Source: VGWB01 sp964614245 (GTDB lineage: Bacteria > Bacteroidota > Ignavibacteria > UBA10030). Taken from it: DNA of 49,753 bases. Below, in pieces: positions 31,703 through 39,209 of the stretch. The notes beneath the pieces were generated by a model, which made no database searches, was not told the origin of the DNA, and saw only the letters and a program-made list of their open reading frames with translations. The stretch's first letter is position 1. Every line of letters begins with the position of its first letter. The stretch covers positions 1 to 49,753 of the forward strand of contig CAZTKU010000003.1 of the NCBI GenBank assembly GCA_964614245.1, written 5' to 3'. Made by a program: the position numbers and the translations under genes.

Positions 31703-32844
31703 ACCCTCCCCCGCAAGATCTTCCACTGGTCAACGATCTCCTCACCTCTGACAACGTAGTACCGATCGAAGTTCGCTGCGGTCAGGCAAGAATGGTGTTC
31801 GAGGATCCGAAGCCTGTCCCCAACCTTGAATTTTCCTTCAATGAATCGCGGATCGACCGTGACGACCTTGCCATGCTCCTGTGAGAGGGTTCTGTAGTGG
31901 ATATGGGGATGGAGCCGTCTGCGCTCGTAGTCCTCGTAGATGATGCCCATATCCATGTCGTTTCTGATGTGCGTGGGACCCTGATCTTTCGACAGGGCGA
32001 GCGCGCCGGCATCCGTGATGAAGTAGGAGGCTCCCGGTTGATGCGAGATCACCGAAGAAAGCACGGTCAACGCGCACTCGGCTATCCCACAGCTGCCGAG
32101 CATGACCTGTGTGTAATCATAGAACGCATAATTTCCCGGCCGCGCCTCATCAATGCCTTTGAGACTTTCGGCGACCGACAGTACAGGGGTCGAGCCGATG
32201 CTGATCATGGGGATGTTGTACCCTTTGTCTCTCATCCTCTCGGCAAACTCGATCATAATGAACCGCTCTTGCTCCGCGTACGCAAGGATCTCTGCGCGGT
32301 TGTGCGCGCTGTACGACTGCCCGGAATGGCTCAGGATTCCATCAAAGATAAGCGTCTTCGATTCACTCAGCGAACGAAGAAGTTCCTCCGCCAGCGAAGA
32401 ACGGGGGTCAACACCCGCGCGATGAAACCCGCAGTCAACCTTGAGCCAGACGTGAATCCGCTGGCCGGTTACCTGCGCAATGTGGTCGAGATGGCCGTGT
32501 GCTTCCAGACTATCAACCACGACCCGAATCCGCGACTTCTCGTACAGTTCTGCAACCTTTGATGCATAGATCGGAGGAAGAGGAAAAGCCCACGTGATGT
32601 CGTTGAATCCCGCCGCTGCAAACTGCTCCGCCTCGTAAAACGTTGAAACGGTGACTCCGCGAGCCCCGAGCTCCAATTGGTGGTTTGCGATTTCGATGCA
32701 CTTGTGCGTCTTGATATGAGGCCGCAGTGCGACACCAAGGGTGTTCGCCCGGTCCTGCATCGCGGTGAGGTTGCGCTCGAGAATGTCGTGATCAATCAAG
32801 AGCGCAGGAGTCGGAAGTTCATGAATGCTGGTTACTGTGCCCAT
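31699..32844 (-). CDS. alanine racemase-like / D-threonine aldolase-type PLP enzyme (DSD1 family)
   Basis: 381-aa fold-type III PLP enzyme. The lysine motif RPHIKTHKCIEIA is near residue 40. Further family segments are LKVDCGFHRAGVDP and the C-terminal metal site LRILEHHSCLTAANFDRYYVV. The related enzymes split D-threonine or dehydrate D-serine; the exact substrate is open. The ATG is placed at MGTVTSIHELPTPALLIDHD, where similarity begins, rather than at the longer open frame, whose first 70 residues read as low-similarity sequence. The gene is probably expressed alone. Five bases of the gene overlap the repeat entry at 31669. Confidence 0.87.
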   Translation of the reverse strand: MGTVTSIHELPTPALLIDHDILERNLTAMQDRANTLGVALRPHIKTHKCIEIANHQLELGARGVTVSTFYEAEQFAAAGFNDITWAFPLPPIYASKVAELYEKSRIRVVVDSLEAHGHLDHIAQVTGQRIHVWLKVDCGFHRAGVDPRSSLAEELLRSLSESKTLIFDGILSHSGQSYSAHNRAEILAYAEQERFIMIEFAERMRDKGYNIPMISIGSTPVLSVAESLKGIDEARPGNYAFYDYTQVMLGSCGIAECALTVLSSVISHQPGASYFITDAGALALSKDQGPTHIRNDMDMGIIYEDYERRRLHPHIHYRTLSQEHGKVVTVDPRFIEGKFKVGDRLRILEHHSCLTAANFDRYYVVRGEEIVDQWKILRGRV

Positions 32845-33233
32845 AGCATTAAGGGAAAGTAAGCAAGAGTTGGAGTCAGTACGCTCTTGACGGGTTCGGT
32901 TTGTCCGCGAACCTGCTCGGTGCGAGGAACCGTCTCTGAGATTCTGTGTGATGCAGCACGGGAGTCTCGAACGGACCTGAGCGTGTAGCCGGCATATCGA
33001 GACGCGGAAACCGCCCCTCCTGAATGGCGGTTGCGATTCCACCGCCAAATCCACCGGCTAGTGTTTTCGTGCAACACAAAGCATCGCCCCGCGTTCTCCA
33101 CTACAACGGCCTCCATGAGCTTGTCCTGCAGGTGCAACGTACGGAGGTCGAACAAGTCGATACTAGGATAGCGGATTTCCGGGACATTCTCATTGACCCA
33201 GTGCACACCAAGCCCAAGAGTTACAGCGGTCAC
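32832..33233 (-). pseudogene. unrecognised 133-codon reading frame, possibly decayed
   Basis: A GTG start follows AGGAAGGATCCGAC, a good ribosome-binding site. The first 65 residues look like protein (VHWVNENVPEIRYPSIDLFD). The rest becomes arginine- and serine-rich, while another minus-strand frame (32876-33079) reads GGFGGGIATAIQEGRFPRLD over the same stretch, which suggests a frameshifted remnant. No family is recognised. This and the terminator at 33327 are what I see in the gene-free interval 32845-33396. Confidence 0.3.
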
Positions 33234-33326
33234 GTCGGATCCTTCCTGTGCAATCCAAGCCCGTCTAGCTGGAGCTTGTCGTAATCGCCGGAGATATGCC
33301 CTTCAATGATGCAGAAAGTTGATCAG

Positions 33327-33355
33327 AAAAAAAAGATCGCCCCAAAAGGGCGATC
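33327..33355 (-). terminator. intrinsic terminator after pilin-like operon copy A
   Basis: Perfect 8-bp stem GATCGCCC/GGGCGATC with a 5-base loop, followed on the minus strand by eight T. It lies 42 bp downstream of the last gene of copy A. This is a textbook Rho-independent terminator, and no equivalent follows copy B. Confidence 0.85.
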
Positions 33356-33396
33356 CGTGTAACAGCGTGTATGTCTACAAGAGGATTTAGACAAGC

Positions 33397-34620
33397 TCAC
33401 TCAAACCATGAAACGATCTCATAGTTACCCGTCGTGGGGAAGAACGGCGGCGCGTCAAACATCAGTCGCTCGTCATACAGATAGTTCTTGAGAAAACCGT
33501 CCTCCAGACTCGGTGGGCTGCCGCTGAAGGTTCCAACAGCCCCTCTCTTATTTTGCTGGATCCCTCCCAGCAGCTTGATCCTTCCCTCCACACCACGCGA
33601 GCCATATTTCTCTGCAGTAAAACCACCAGAGCGGGAGAAGGTCGAAGCGTGGAGATTGAAATCATTTGCATTGTTCGCGGTGTTGTTGGCTATCAGGATG
33701 TTGTTCTCTGCTACGAGACCACAAATGTCATCAGATGGACCCAGGAGAGGATTTTGTTCATACACCAGGTCGTCATCAAGAAAGATGTTCCCTCTGGTGT
33801 TGGAGCCCGTGGTCCCACCCGCACCAAGAGTGACCCTGCCGTTGACAGTGCCCCAGGTGTGAACGTTTGTCCCGTTGGCATAGATAACACCGTTCGGGGC
33901 GAACGTCGAGAGGGGCTCTTCGCTCCAGGAGGAACTGACACCCTGTTTCCACTTCACATTTCCGTTGCTCTTGAATTCTATGTAGACAGAATCCGGACCG
34001 GTGAAGAGTTTTCCTCCATTGTTGGCAGCTGTCAGAAGGGGATCGAGGTTTGCTGGGAGGCTGACGCTGACACCGCTCTCGTATCCGCCCAGGAATTGTG
34101 GTTTGTCGACCGAGGGGCCGGTCTTGTAAATAATGGTTTTCAATGATGTGGTCCGTTGCTCGAAGACAGGTTTGCCCGCCACGCGCAGGTTGTCCTGTGT
34201 GTGCATGGGCCCCCATACCGTATCGCCCGTGATCCACCAGATTTCCCCCTCAATGTTACTGTAATAACCGAATCGTGAGAAGCTGCTCGGTTGGAGGAGG
34301 ACGGCGACCGTGGAGAGATGACCCATAAAACTGGCCGTTGTGACAACCTTGATCTGATTGACGTCGGCATCCGACACTCGTGCATTGAACGTGCCGCCCA
34401 TGAAGGCTTTGTTTGCGAATCCACCCCTCCAGGCAAAGTTTTCCCACAGTGCTCGAGCAGCCATATTCGTTCCAGCTGCAGCAATACTGTGTGCCTCACT
34501 TCCCTTATAGTAGCCAAGGTAATTGTCCATCGCTGAGCTGGAAACCTTGGAGATGTTCGAGCCTATCATCAGCAACGCAGTGCTGAAGCCCATAACCATG
34601 AGTAACGCCGCTTTTCCCAT
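33397..34620 (-). CDS. pilin/secretion-like protein, 407 aa, copy A
   Basis: 407 aa with one N-terminal hydrophobic segment (GKAALLMVMGFSTALLMIGS), preceded by a Gly at position 2. Then an AAAGTNMAARALWEN-like helix and a large extracytoplasmic part rich in Gly, Asn and Ser with repeated beta-rich motifs. It resembles PilX/minor-pilin-type proteins in layout only; no family was recognised. A strong ribosome-binding site GGGGGAGGAACTTGTC precedes the ATG. It is the last of three genes in the cassette. Its last 70 codons differ from copy B, the rest appears identical. Confidence 0.7.
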   Translation of the reverse strand: MGKAALLMVMGFSTALLMIGSNISKVSSSAMDNYLGYYKGSEAHSIAAAGTNMAARALWENFAWRGGFANKAFMGGTFNARVSDADVNQIKVVTTASFMGHLSTVAVLLQPSSFSRFGYYSNIEGEIWWITGDTVWGPMHTQDNLRVAGKPVFEQRTTSLKTIIYKTGPSVDKPQFLGGYESGVSVSLPANLDPLLTAANNGGKLFTGPDSVYIEFKSNGNVKWKQGVSSSWSEEPLSTFAPNGVIYANGTNVHTWGTVNGRVTLGAGGTTGSNTRGNIFLDDDLVYEQNPLLGPSDDICGLVAENNILIANNTANNANDFNLHASTFSRSGGFTAEKYGSRGVEGRIKLLGGIQQNKRGAVGTFSGSPPSLEDGFLKNYLYDERLMFDAPPFFPTTGNYEIVSWFE

Positions 34621-35751
34621 GACAAGTTCCTCCCCCTTATCGGTTTCGTAAGTTTCGTGACGCCAGGCGAATCTGCCGCCAATACACCTTGAAATCTGCC
34701 GAGTCCGCTGCCTCTGATGTATACTCCACCTTCATCAACGGCGCCGGGCTCTCCAGTGAAATGTTGATCTCCATCGTATAGATCAACCTGGGATCAGGGA
34801 CCGGAAACGGAATGGTGTCTCCCAGGGCATCGTAATAACGAAGGCTGAACTGTGTTACCCCAAGGTTCCATCCCTTTGCCGCATTGCCGTTGACGATGCG
34901 ATACAGATACCGGTCGTGCGGATTCGGAGTGCTGGACAACTCAGAGGTGTCTCCCAGAGAGTAATAAATCGTATCCACAACACCATCACCGATATCACCG
35001 GGACTGCTTGGGATATCGGTCAAGAACTTGATGGCGTGGGAATCGGCACTGACAATCGCCGTGTTGGGTGGTTGGATCTTTTTGTAATCCTTGCAGTAGC
35101 CGATCTTGCGGAAGTCGGATTCGACAACATCGACTAATGCCACAATGCTTTGCTGGAGGTTGAGATTGTTCTGGTAGACGGCGTTGGTTTCAATGGCCTG
35201 AGCATTCAGGCGCAACGCCATCAGCAGAAGCACAGAGCCAACAACGGTGGCGCTGACGATATCGAAGATAGTACTAGCACCCATGGTTCACCTCACCGGA
35301 ATGACCAGTAGCTGAAAATGTAAGACATCTTCACCGTGTCCTGAGCGTTATCCGCTTTGACAAACACCGTGAGCTTCTTGTTCCATGTGCGACCGCTGGC
35401 TGTGCCGTTGGGATCAGATGTGTCAGTATACGCAACCGTGCCCCATCTCTTGAAAGCGTCGACACCCTGGATGTGAACAGTATCCGTCCAGCCATTATAG
35501 TCGTCGAAGTCGTCAAAGGTATCACGCGTTGTCTCACCCGCCTCCTTGCCGAGCGTCGAACTCAACTCATTCGTGCTCAAGGCGAGGCTGTCAAGGGTAT
35601 TCTTGTCATACGCCTTACCCTGCGACTCTTCAATGATGGACATACCGAGTGAGATGCCGAAGATACCGATCTCGGTTTGTTGAAGGATCACGCCGTGCTG
35701 GCTGAACGTCCGGTTGATGCTGACGACGTTCGATCCCAGCAACACAATGGC
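33605..35751. repeat. copy A of an apparently identical 2.15-kb tandem duplication
   Basis: Matches 36482-38628 at a constant offset of 2877 bp. No mismatch was seen by eye across about 2147 bp. The left edge (33397-33604) has about 28 differences from the homologous stretch of copy B, and the right edge diverges at once at 35752. Homology covers only coding sequence plus short spacers, not the outer flanks. Confidence 0.85.
34637..35284 (-). CDS. pilin-like protein, 215 aa, copy A
   Basis: 215 aa with one N-terminal hydrophobic helix (DIVSATVVGSVLLLMALRL) after a MGAST leader, then a long helix (QAIETNAVYQNNLNLQQSIV) and a soluble beta-rich domain. The layout fits a pseudopilin/PilW-like protein, but the canonical G-F-T-x-x-E prepilin motif is absent; a Gly at position 2 could serve a short leader. 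It has a ribosome-binding site GAGGTGAACC and lies 16 bp before the 407-aa gene. Protein sequence appears identical to copy B. Confidence 0.7.
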   Translation of the reverse strand: MGASTIFDIVSATVVGSVLLLMALRLNAQAIETNAVYQNNLNLQQSIVALVDVVESDFRKIGYCKDYKKIQPPNTAIVSADSHAIKFLTDIPSSPGDIGDGVVDTIYYSLGDTSELSSTPNPHDRYLYRIVNGNAAKGWNLGVTQFSLRYYDALGDTIPFPVPDPRLIYTMEINISLESPAPLMKVEYTSEAADSADFKVYWRQIRLASRNLRNR

Positions 35752-35784
35752 AATGATGGTCAGAAGCGTTTGACCCGTATTCAT
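35293..35784 (-). CDS. pilin-like protein, 163 aa, copy A
   Basis: 163 aa with one N-terminal hydrophobic segment (TLLTIIAIVLLGSNVVSI) after MNTGQ, then an extended helical part and a small beta-rich C-terminal domain. First gene of the three-gene cassette, 8 bp before the 215-aa gene, with a ribosome-binding site GGAAGGTG. It lies about 100 bp downstream of a strong promoter. Copy B differs by one conservative residue near position 11 (Ile to Val) and by the upstream region. Proposed function: minor pilin or secretion pseudopilin (inference). Confidence 0.7.
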   Translation of the reverse strand: MNTGQTLLTIIAIVLLGSNVVSINRTFSQHGVILQQTEIGIFGISLGMSIIEESQGKAYDKNTLDSLALSTNELSSTLGKEAGETTRDTFDDFDDYNGWTDTVHIQGVDAFKRWGTVAYTDTSDPNGTASGRTWNKKLTVFVKADNAQDTVKMSYIFSYWSFR

Positions 35785-35887
35785 AGCAATGCACCTTCCT
35801 GCAAGTCAGACCGAAGTGACTGCTGTGCGGTACGAAATTCTTAGGTGTGATAACAAGGTCTGGCGACTCAATCCAACATCTCCACCT

Positions 35888-35916
35888 ATTATAACCGATT
35901 TTGAGAATAAGGTCAA
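35888..35916 (-). promoter_or_regulatory. sigma70-type promoter of pilin-like operon copy A
   Basis: On the minus strand TTGACC and TATAAT are separated by exactly 17 bp, with the -10 box perfect and the -35 box 5 of 6. The predicted start of transcription is about 97 bp upstream of the first gene of copy A. No counterpart was seen in front of copy B. Confidence 0.75.
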
Positions 35917-36173
35917 ATGATCCCCATCACCGGAGCCCTGCAAGTTGACGAGCTTGACCGCAGGCCGGTCTCCGTGGATAAGGCAATAAAGCCAAGAGGC
36001 TGCAAATGACCCCGAAAAACACAGCTTTCTGTAGCAGGTGGGAATTGTGAATGTTTGCGCTTCGGGGGCTCTGGGCAAAACCTGGTGGTCAATGCAAACA
36101 GCAAGGGTGGTTAAAGCCCGGAGGAAAAGGGCATCAGGTCAGAGTGAAGGAGTTTTGGCGGACTTAAAGCAGT

Positions 36174-36211
36174 GTGCCCGCTTCGGGTGATGCTTCCGCT
36201 GAAGCGGGCAC
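36174..36211. terminator. stem-loop downstream of pilin-like operon copy B
   Basis: Perfect 11-bp inverted repeat GTGCCCGCTTC/GAAGCGGGCAC with a 16-base loop. It lies 62 bp after the stop codon of copy B. The minus-strand tail is ACTGCTTT rather than a clean T-run, so termination would be weaker than at copy A. Confidence 0.5.
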
Positions 36212-36273
36212 GAGATTTTATTCAACGGGTGGAGAAACCCTTCTTTGGATCTAGGATAGACGTCCCTCCTTTA

Positions 36274-37497
36274 TTACTCGAACCATGAAACGATCTCATA
36301 GTTACCCGTTGTGGGGAAGAACGGCGGTGCGTCAAACATGAGTCGGTCATCATACAGATAGTTCTTGAGAAACCCGTTCTGCAGGACTGGTGGGCTGCCA
36401 GAAAACGTACCCACAGCGCCTCTCTTGTTTTGCTGGATCCCTCCCAGCAGCTTTATCCTTCCCTCTACATTGCGCGAGCCGTATTTCTCTGCAGTAAAAC
36501 CACCAGAGCGGGAGAAGGTCGAAGCGTGGAGATTGAAATCATTTGCATTGTTCGCGGTGTTGTTGGCTATCAGGATGTTGTTCTCTGCTACGAGACCACA
36601 AATGTCATCAGATGGACCCAGGAGAGGATTTTGTTCATACACCAGGTCGTCATCAAGAAAGATGTTCCCTCTGGTGTTGGAGCCCGTGGTCCCACCCGCA
36701 CCAAGAGTGACCCTGCCGTTGACAGTGCCCCAGGTGTGAACGTTTGTCCCGTTGGCATAGATAACACCGTTCGGGGCGAACGTCGAGAGGGGCTCTTCGC
36801 TCCAGGAGGAACTGACACCCTGTTTCCACTTCACATTTCCGTTGCTCTTGAATTCTATGTAGACAGAATCCGGACCGGTGAAGAGTTTTCCTCCATTGTT
36901 GGCAGCTGTCAGAAGGGGATCGAGGTTTGCTGGGAGGCTGACGCTGACACCGCTCTCGTATCCGCCCAGGAATTGTGGTTTGTCGACCGAGGGGCCGGTC
37001 TTGTAAATAATGGTTTTCAATGATGTGGTCCGTTGCTCGAAGACAGGTTTGCCCGCCACGCGCAGGTTGTCCTGTGTGTGCATGGGCCCCCATACCGTAT
37101 CGCCCGTGATCCACCAGATTTCCCCCTCAATGTTACTGTAATAACCGAATCGTGAGAAGCTGCTCGGTTGGAGGAGGACGGCGACCGTGGAGAGATGACC
37201 CATAAAACTGGCCGTTGTGACAACCTTGATCTGATTGACGTCGGCATCCGACACTCGTGCATTGAACGTGCCGCCCATGAAGGCTTTGTTTGCGAATCCA
37301 CCCCTCCAGGCAAAGTTTTCCCACAGTGCTCGAGCAGCCATATTCGTTCCAGCTGCAGCAATACTGTGTGCCTCACTTCCCTTATAGTAGCCAAGGTAAT
37401 TGTCCATCGCTGAGCTGGAAACCTTGGAGATGTTCGAGCCTATCATCAGCAACGCAGTGCTGAAGCCCATAACCATGAGTAACGCCGCTTTTCCCAT
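36274..37497 (-). CDS. pilin/secretion-like protein, 407 aa, copy B
   Basis: Same length as its copy A partner, with the only visible differences in the last 70 codons: SRNVEGR against SRGVEGR and SPPVLQNGFLKNYLYDDR against SPPSLEDGFLKNYLYDER. The substitutions are conservative and the frame is intact, so both copies appear functional. In copy B the stop codon is TAA, in copy A it is TGA. See the copy A entry for the layout. Last gene of the copy B cassette, followed by the weaker hairpin. Confidence 0.7.
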   Translation of the reverse strand: MGKAALLMVMGFSTALLMIGSNISKVSSSAMDNYLGYYKGSEAHSIAAAGTNMAARALWENFAWRGGFANKAFMGGTFNARVSDADVNQIKVVTTASFMGHLSTVAVLLQPSSFSRFGYYSNIEGEIWWITGDTVWGPMHTQDNLRVAGKPVFEQRTTSLKTIIYKTGPSVDKPQFLGGYESGVSVSLPANLDPLLTAANNGGKLFTGPDSVYIEFKSNGNVKWKQGVSSSWSEEPLSTFAPNGVIYANGTNVHTWGTVNGRVTLGAGGTTGSNTRGNIFLDDDLVYEQNPLLGPSDDICGLVAENNILIANNTANNANDFNLHASTFSRSGGFTAEKYGSRNVEGRIKLLGGIQQNKRGAVGTFSGSPPVLQNGFLKNYLYDDRLMFDAPPFFPTTGNYEIVSWFE

Positions 37498-38628
37498 GAC
37501 AAGTTCCTCCCCCTTATCGGTTTCGTAAGTTTCGTGACGCCAGGCGAATCTGCCGCCAATACACCTTGAAATCTGCCGAGTCCGCTGCCTCTGATGTATA
37601 CTCCACCTTCATCAACGGCGCCGGGCTCTCCAGTGAAATGTTGATCTCCATCGTATAGATCAACCTGGGATCAGGGACCGGAAACGGAATGGTGTCTCCC
37701 AGGGCATCGTAATAACGAAGGCTGAACTGTGTTACCCCAAGGTTCCATCCCTTTGCCGCATTGCCGTTGACGATGCGATACAGATACCGGTCGTGCGGAT
37801 TCGGAGTGCTGGACAACTCAGAGGTGTCTCCCAGAGAGTAATAAATCGTATCCACAACACCATCACCGATATCACCGGGACTGCTTGGGATATCGGTCAA
37901 GAACTTGATGGCGTGGGAATCGGCACTGACAATCGCCGTGTTGGGTGGTTGGATCTTTTTGTAATCCTTGCAGTAGCCGATCTTGCGGAAGTCGGATTCG
38001 ACAACATCGACTAATGCCACAATGCTTTGCTGGAGGTTGAGATTGTTCTGGTAGACGGCGTTGGTTTCAATGGCCTGAGCATTCAGGCGCAACGCCATCA
38101 GCAGAAGCACAGAGCCAACAACGGTGGCGCTGACGATATCGAAGATAGTACTAGCACCCATGGTTCACCTCACCGGAATGACCAGTAGCTGAAAATGTAA
38201 GACATCTTCACCGTGTCCTGAGCGTTATCCGCTTTGACAAACACCGTGAGCTTCTTGTTCCATGTGCGACCGCTGGCTGTGCCGTTGGGATCAGATGTGT
38301 CAGTATACGCAACCGTGCCCCATCTCTTGAAAGCGTCGACACCCTGGATGTGAACAGTATCCGTCCAGCCATTATAGTCGTCGAAGTCGTCAAAGGTATC
38401 ACGCGTTGTCTCACCCGCCTCCTTGCCGAGCGTCGAACTCAACTCATTCGTGCTCAAGGCGAGGCTGTCAAGGGTATTCTTGTCATACGCCTTACCCTGC
38501 GACTCTTCAATGATGGACATACCGAGTGAGATGCCGAAGATACCGATCTCGGTTTGTTGAAGGATCACGCCGTGCTGGCTGAACGTCCGGTTGATGCTGA
38601 CGACGTTCGATCCCAGCAACACAATGGC
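36482..38628. repeat. copy B of the 2.15-kb tandem duplication
   Basis: Partner of 33605-35751 at a constant 2877-bp offset, apparently without a mismatch. The whole period including spacer is 2877 bp, so the two cassettes are directly repeated. Confidence 0.85.
37514..38161 (-). CDS. pilin-like protein, 215 aa, copy B
   Basis: Identical in protein sequence to the copy A gene as far as can be read; it lies wholly inside the identical tract. Same ribosome-binding site and 16-bp spacing to the following 407-aa gene. It therefore adds gene dosage or serves as a template for recombination. Layout and caveats as in copy A. Confidence 0.7.
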   Translation of the reverse strand: MGASTIFDIVSATVVGSVLLLMALRLNAQAIETNAVYQNNLNLQQSIVALVDVVESDFRKIGYCKDYKKIQPPNTAIVSADSHAIKFLTDIPSSPGDIGDGVVDTIYYSLGDTSELSSTPNPHDRYLYRIVNGNAAKGWNLGVTQFSLRYYDALGDTIPFPVPDPRLIYTMEINISLESPAPLMKVEYTSEAADSADFKVYWRQIRLASRNLRNR

Positions 38629-38661
38629 GACGATCGTGAGCAGTGTCTGGCCAGTGTTCAT
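38170..38661 (-). CDS. pilin-like protein, 163 aa, copy B
   Basis: First gene of copy B. The coding sequence is identical to copy A apart from the first 11 codons, which read MNTGQTLLTIVAI instead of MNTGQTLLTIIAI, with silent changes around. The ribosome-binding site is different (GAAAGGACTAGCA), and no promoter like that of copy A is seen upstream. It may therefore be expressed from a different signal. Confidence 0.7.
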   Translation of the reverse strand: MNTGQTLLTIVAIVLLGSNVVSINRTFSQHGVILQQTEIGIFGISLGMSIIEESQGKAYDKNTLDSLALSTNELSSTLGKEAGETTRDTFDDFDDYNGWTDTVHIQGVDAFKRWGTVAYTDTSDPNGTASGRTWNKKLTVFVKADNAQDTVKMSYIFSYWSFR

Positions 38662-39209
38662 TGCTAGTCCTTTCTCCGCTTCGTTGATTTCTCTTCAACG
38701 AGATGTTAAAGAAGTGCAGAAGATTCCTTGTTGATAACCTCAAAGGGCGTACCAGCGACAAGTTTGACGAACTCTGGAGGAAATTCTGGCTTTCTCAGAA
38801 ACGACTCAGTTCAGACTCTTTGTAGGACGGAATCAAACCGAGACAGTGTCTCGATCAGCTACACACGCCGATGGGGGCAACGAAAGGTTTAGCTCGGCAG
38901 TATCATCCTCCGGGTTGCTGTGAAAAGTGTCATTTTGTAGAATCTTCACTTTGAGCATTCTCCGTCAGTTGAGGTCTCAGATCAAGCAGGGAACGAGCTA
39001 CTCTCTCCGAGACGCAGCCCAAGCGCCATGAACGAGCTTTGTGCCAACCTGAACAATCAACTACGGCGCGACTCTTCTTGAGAGGTCTTTGAGGTGGGAA
39101 AAATTGAACGCTTTGAACCGGAGCGACAGAGAGAGAGAAAAACGAGGGAGATTATTCTTTGAGGCGATTCGACCCTGATGTCCAGTTGAGCGGAATCGCC
39201 TCAGGAGCA
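38662..39209. other. 548-bp region without a supported gene
   Basis: The sequence between copy B and the M24 peptidase gene has a small inverted repeat CGTTGA/TCAACG at about 38682-38700 and the hairpin listed at 39160. No frame with a ribosome-binding site or recognisable protein was found. It may hold the promoter of copy B, but no convincing -35/-10 pair was seen. Confidence 0.5.
39160..39203. terminator. hairpin after the M24 peptidase gene
   Basis: Perfect 11-bp inverted repeat TGAGGCGATTC/GAATCGCCTCA with a 22-base loop, starting 6 bp downstream of the peptidase stop codon. The minus-strand tail AAGAATAATC is not a T-run. It is a likely transcript end or stabilising structure for the pdxJ-sppA-pepP unit. 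Confidence 0.5.

Larger units (their letters stand above)
35785..36273. other. 489-bp spacer between the two cassette copies
   Basis: It holds the copy A promoter (35888-35916) and the hairpin of copy B (36174-36211). The two cassettes do not share this spacer sequence. Apart from these I see no coding sequence; a short minus-strand frame at 35806-36078 has no ribosome-binding site and low complexity. Confidence 0.7.

Noticed and set aside
33553..34146. 197-codon plus-strand frame inside the pilin-like gene, and its copy at 36430-37023
   Set aside because: Antisense shadow of the 407-aa gene, no ribosome-binding site and no protein-like pattern; duplicated only because its host is.
33397..38661. 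duplication as an insertion sequence or composite transposon
   Set aside because: No transposase, no terminal inverted repeats and no target-site duplications were seen at the cassette ends.
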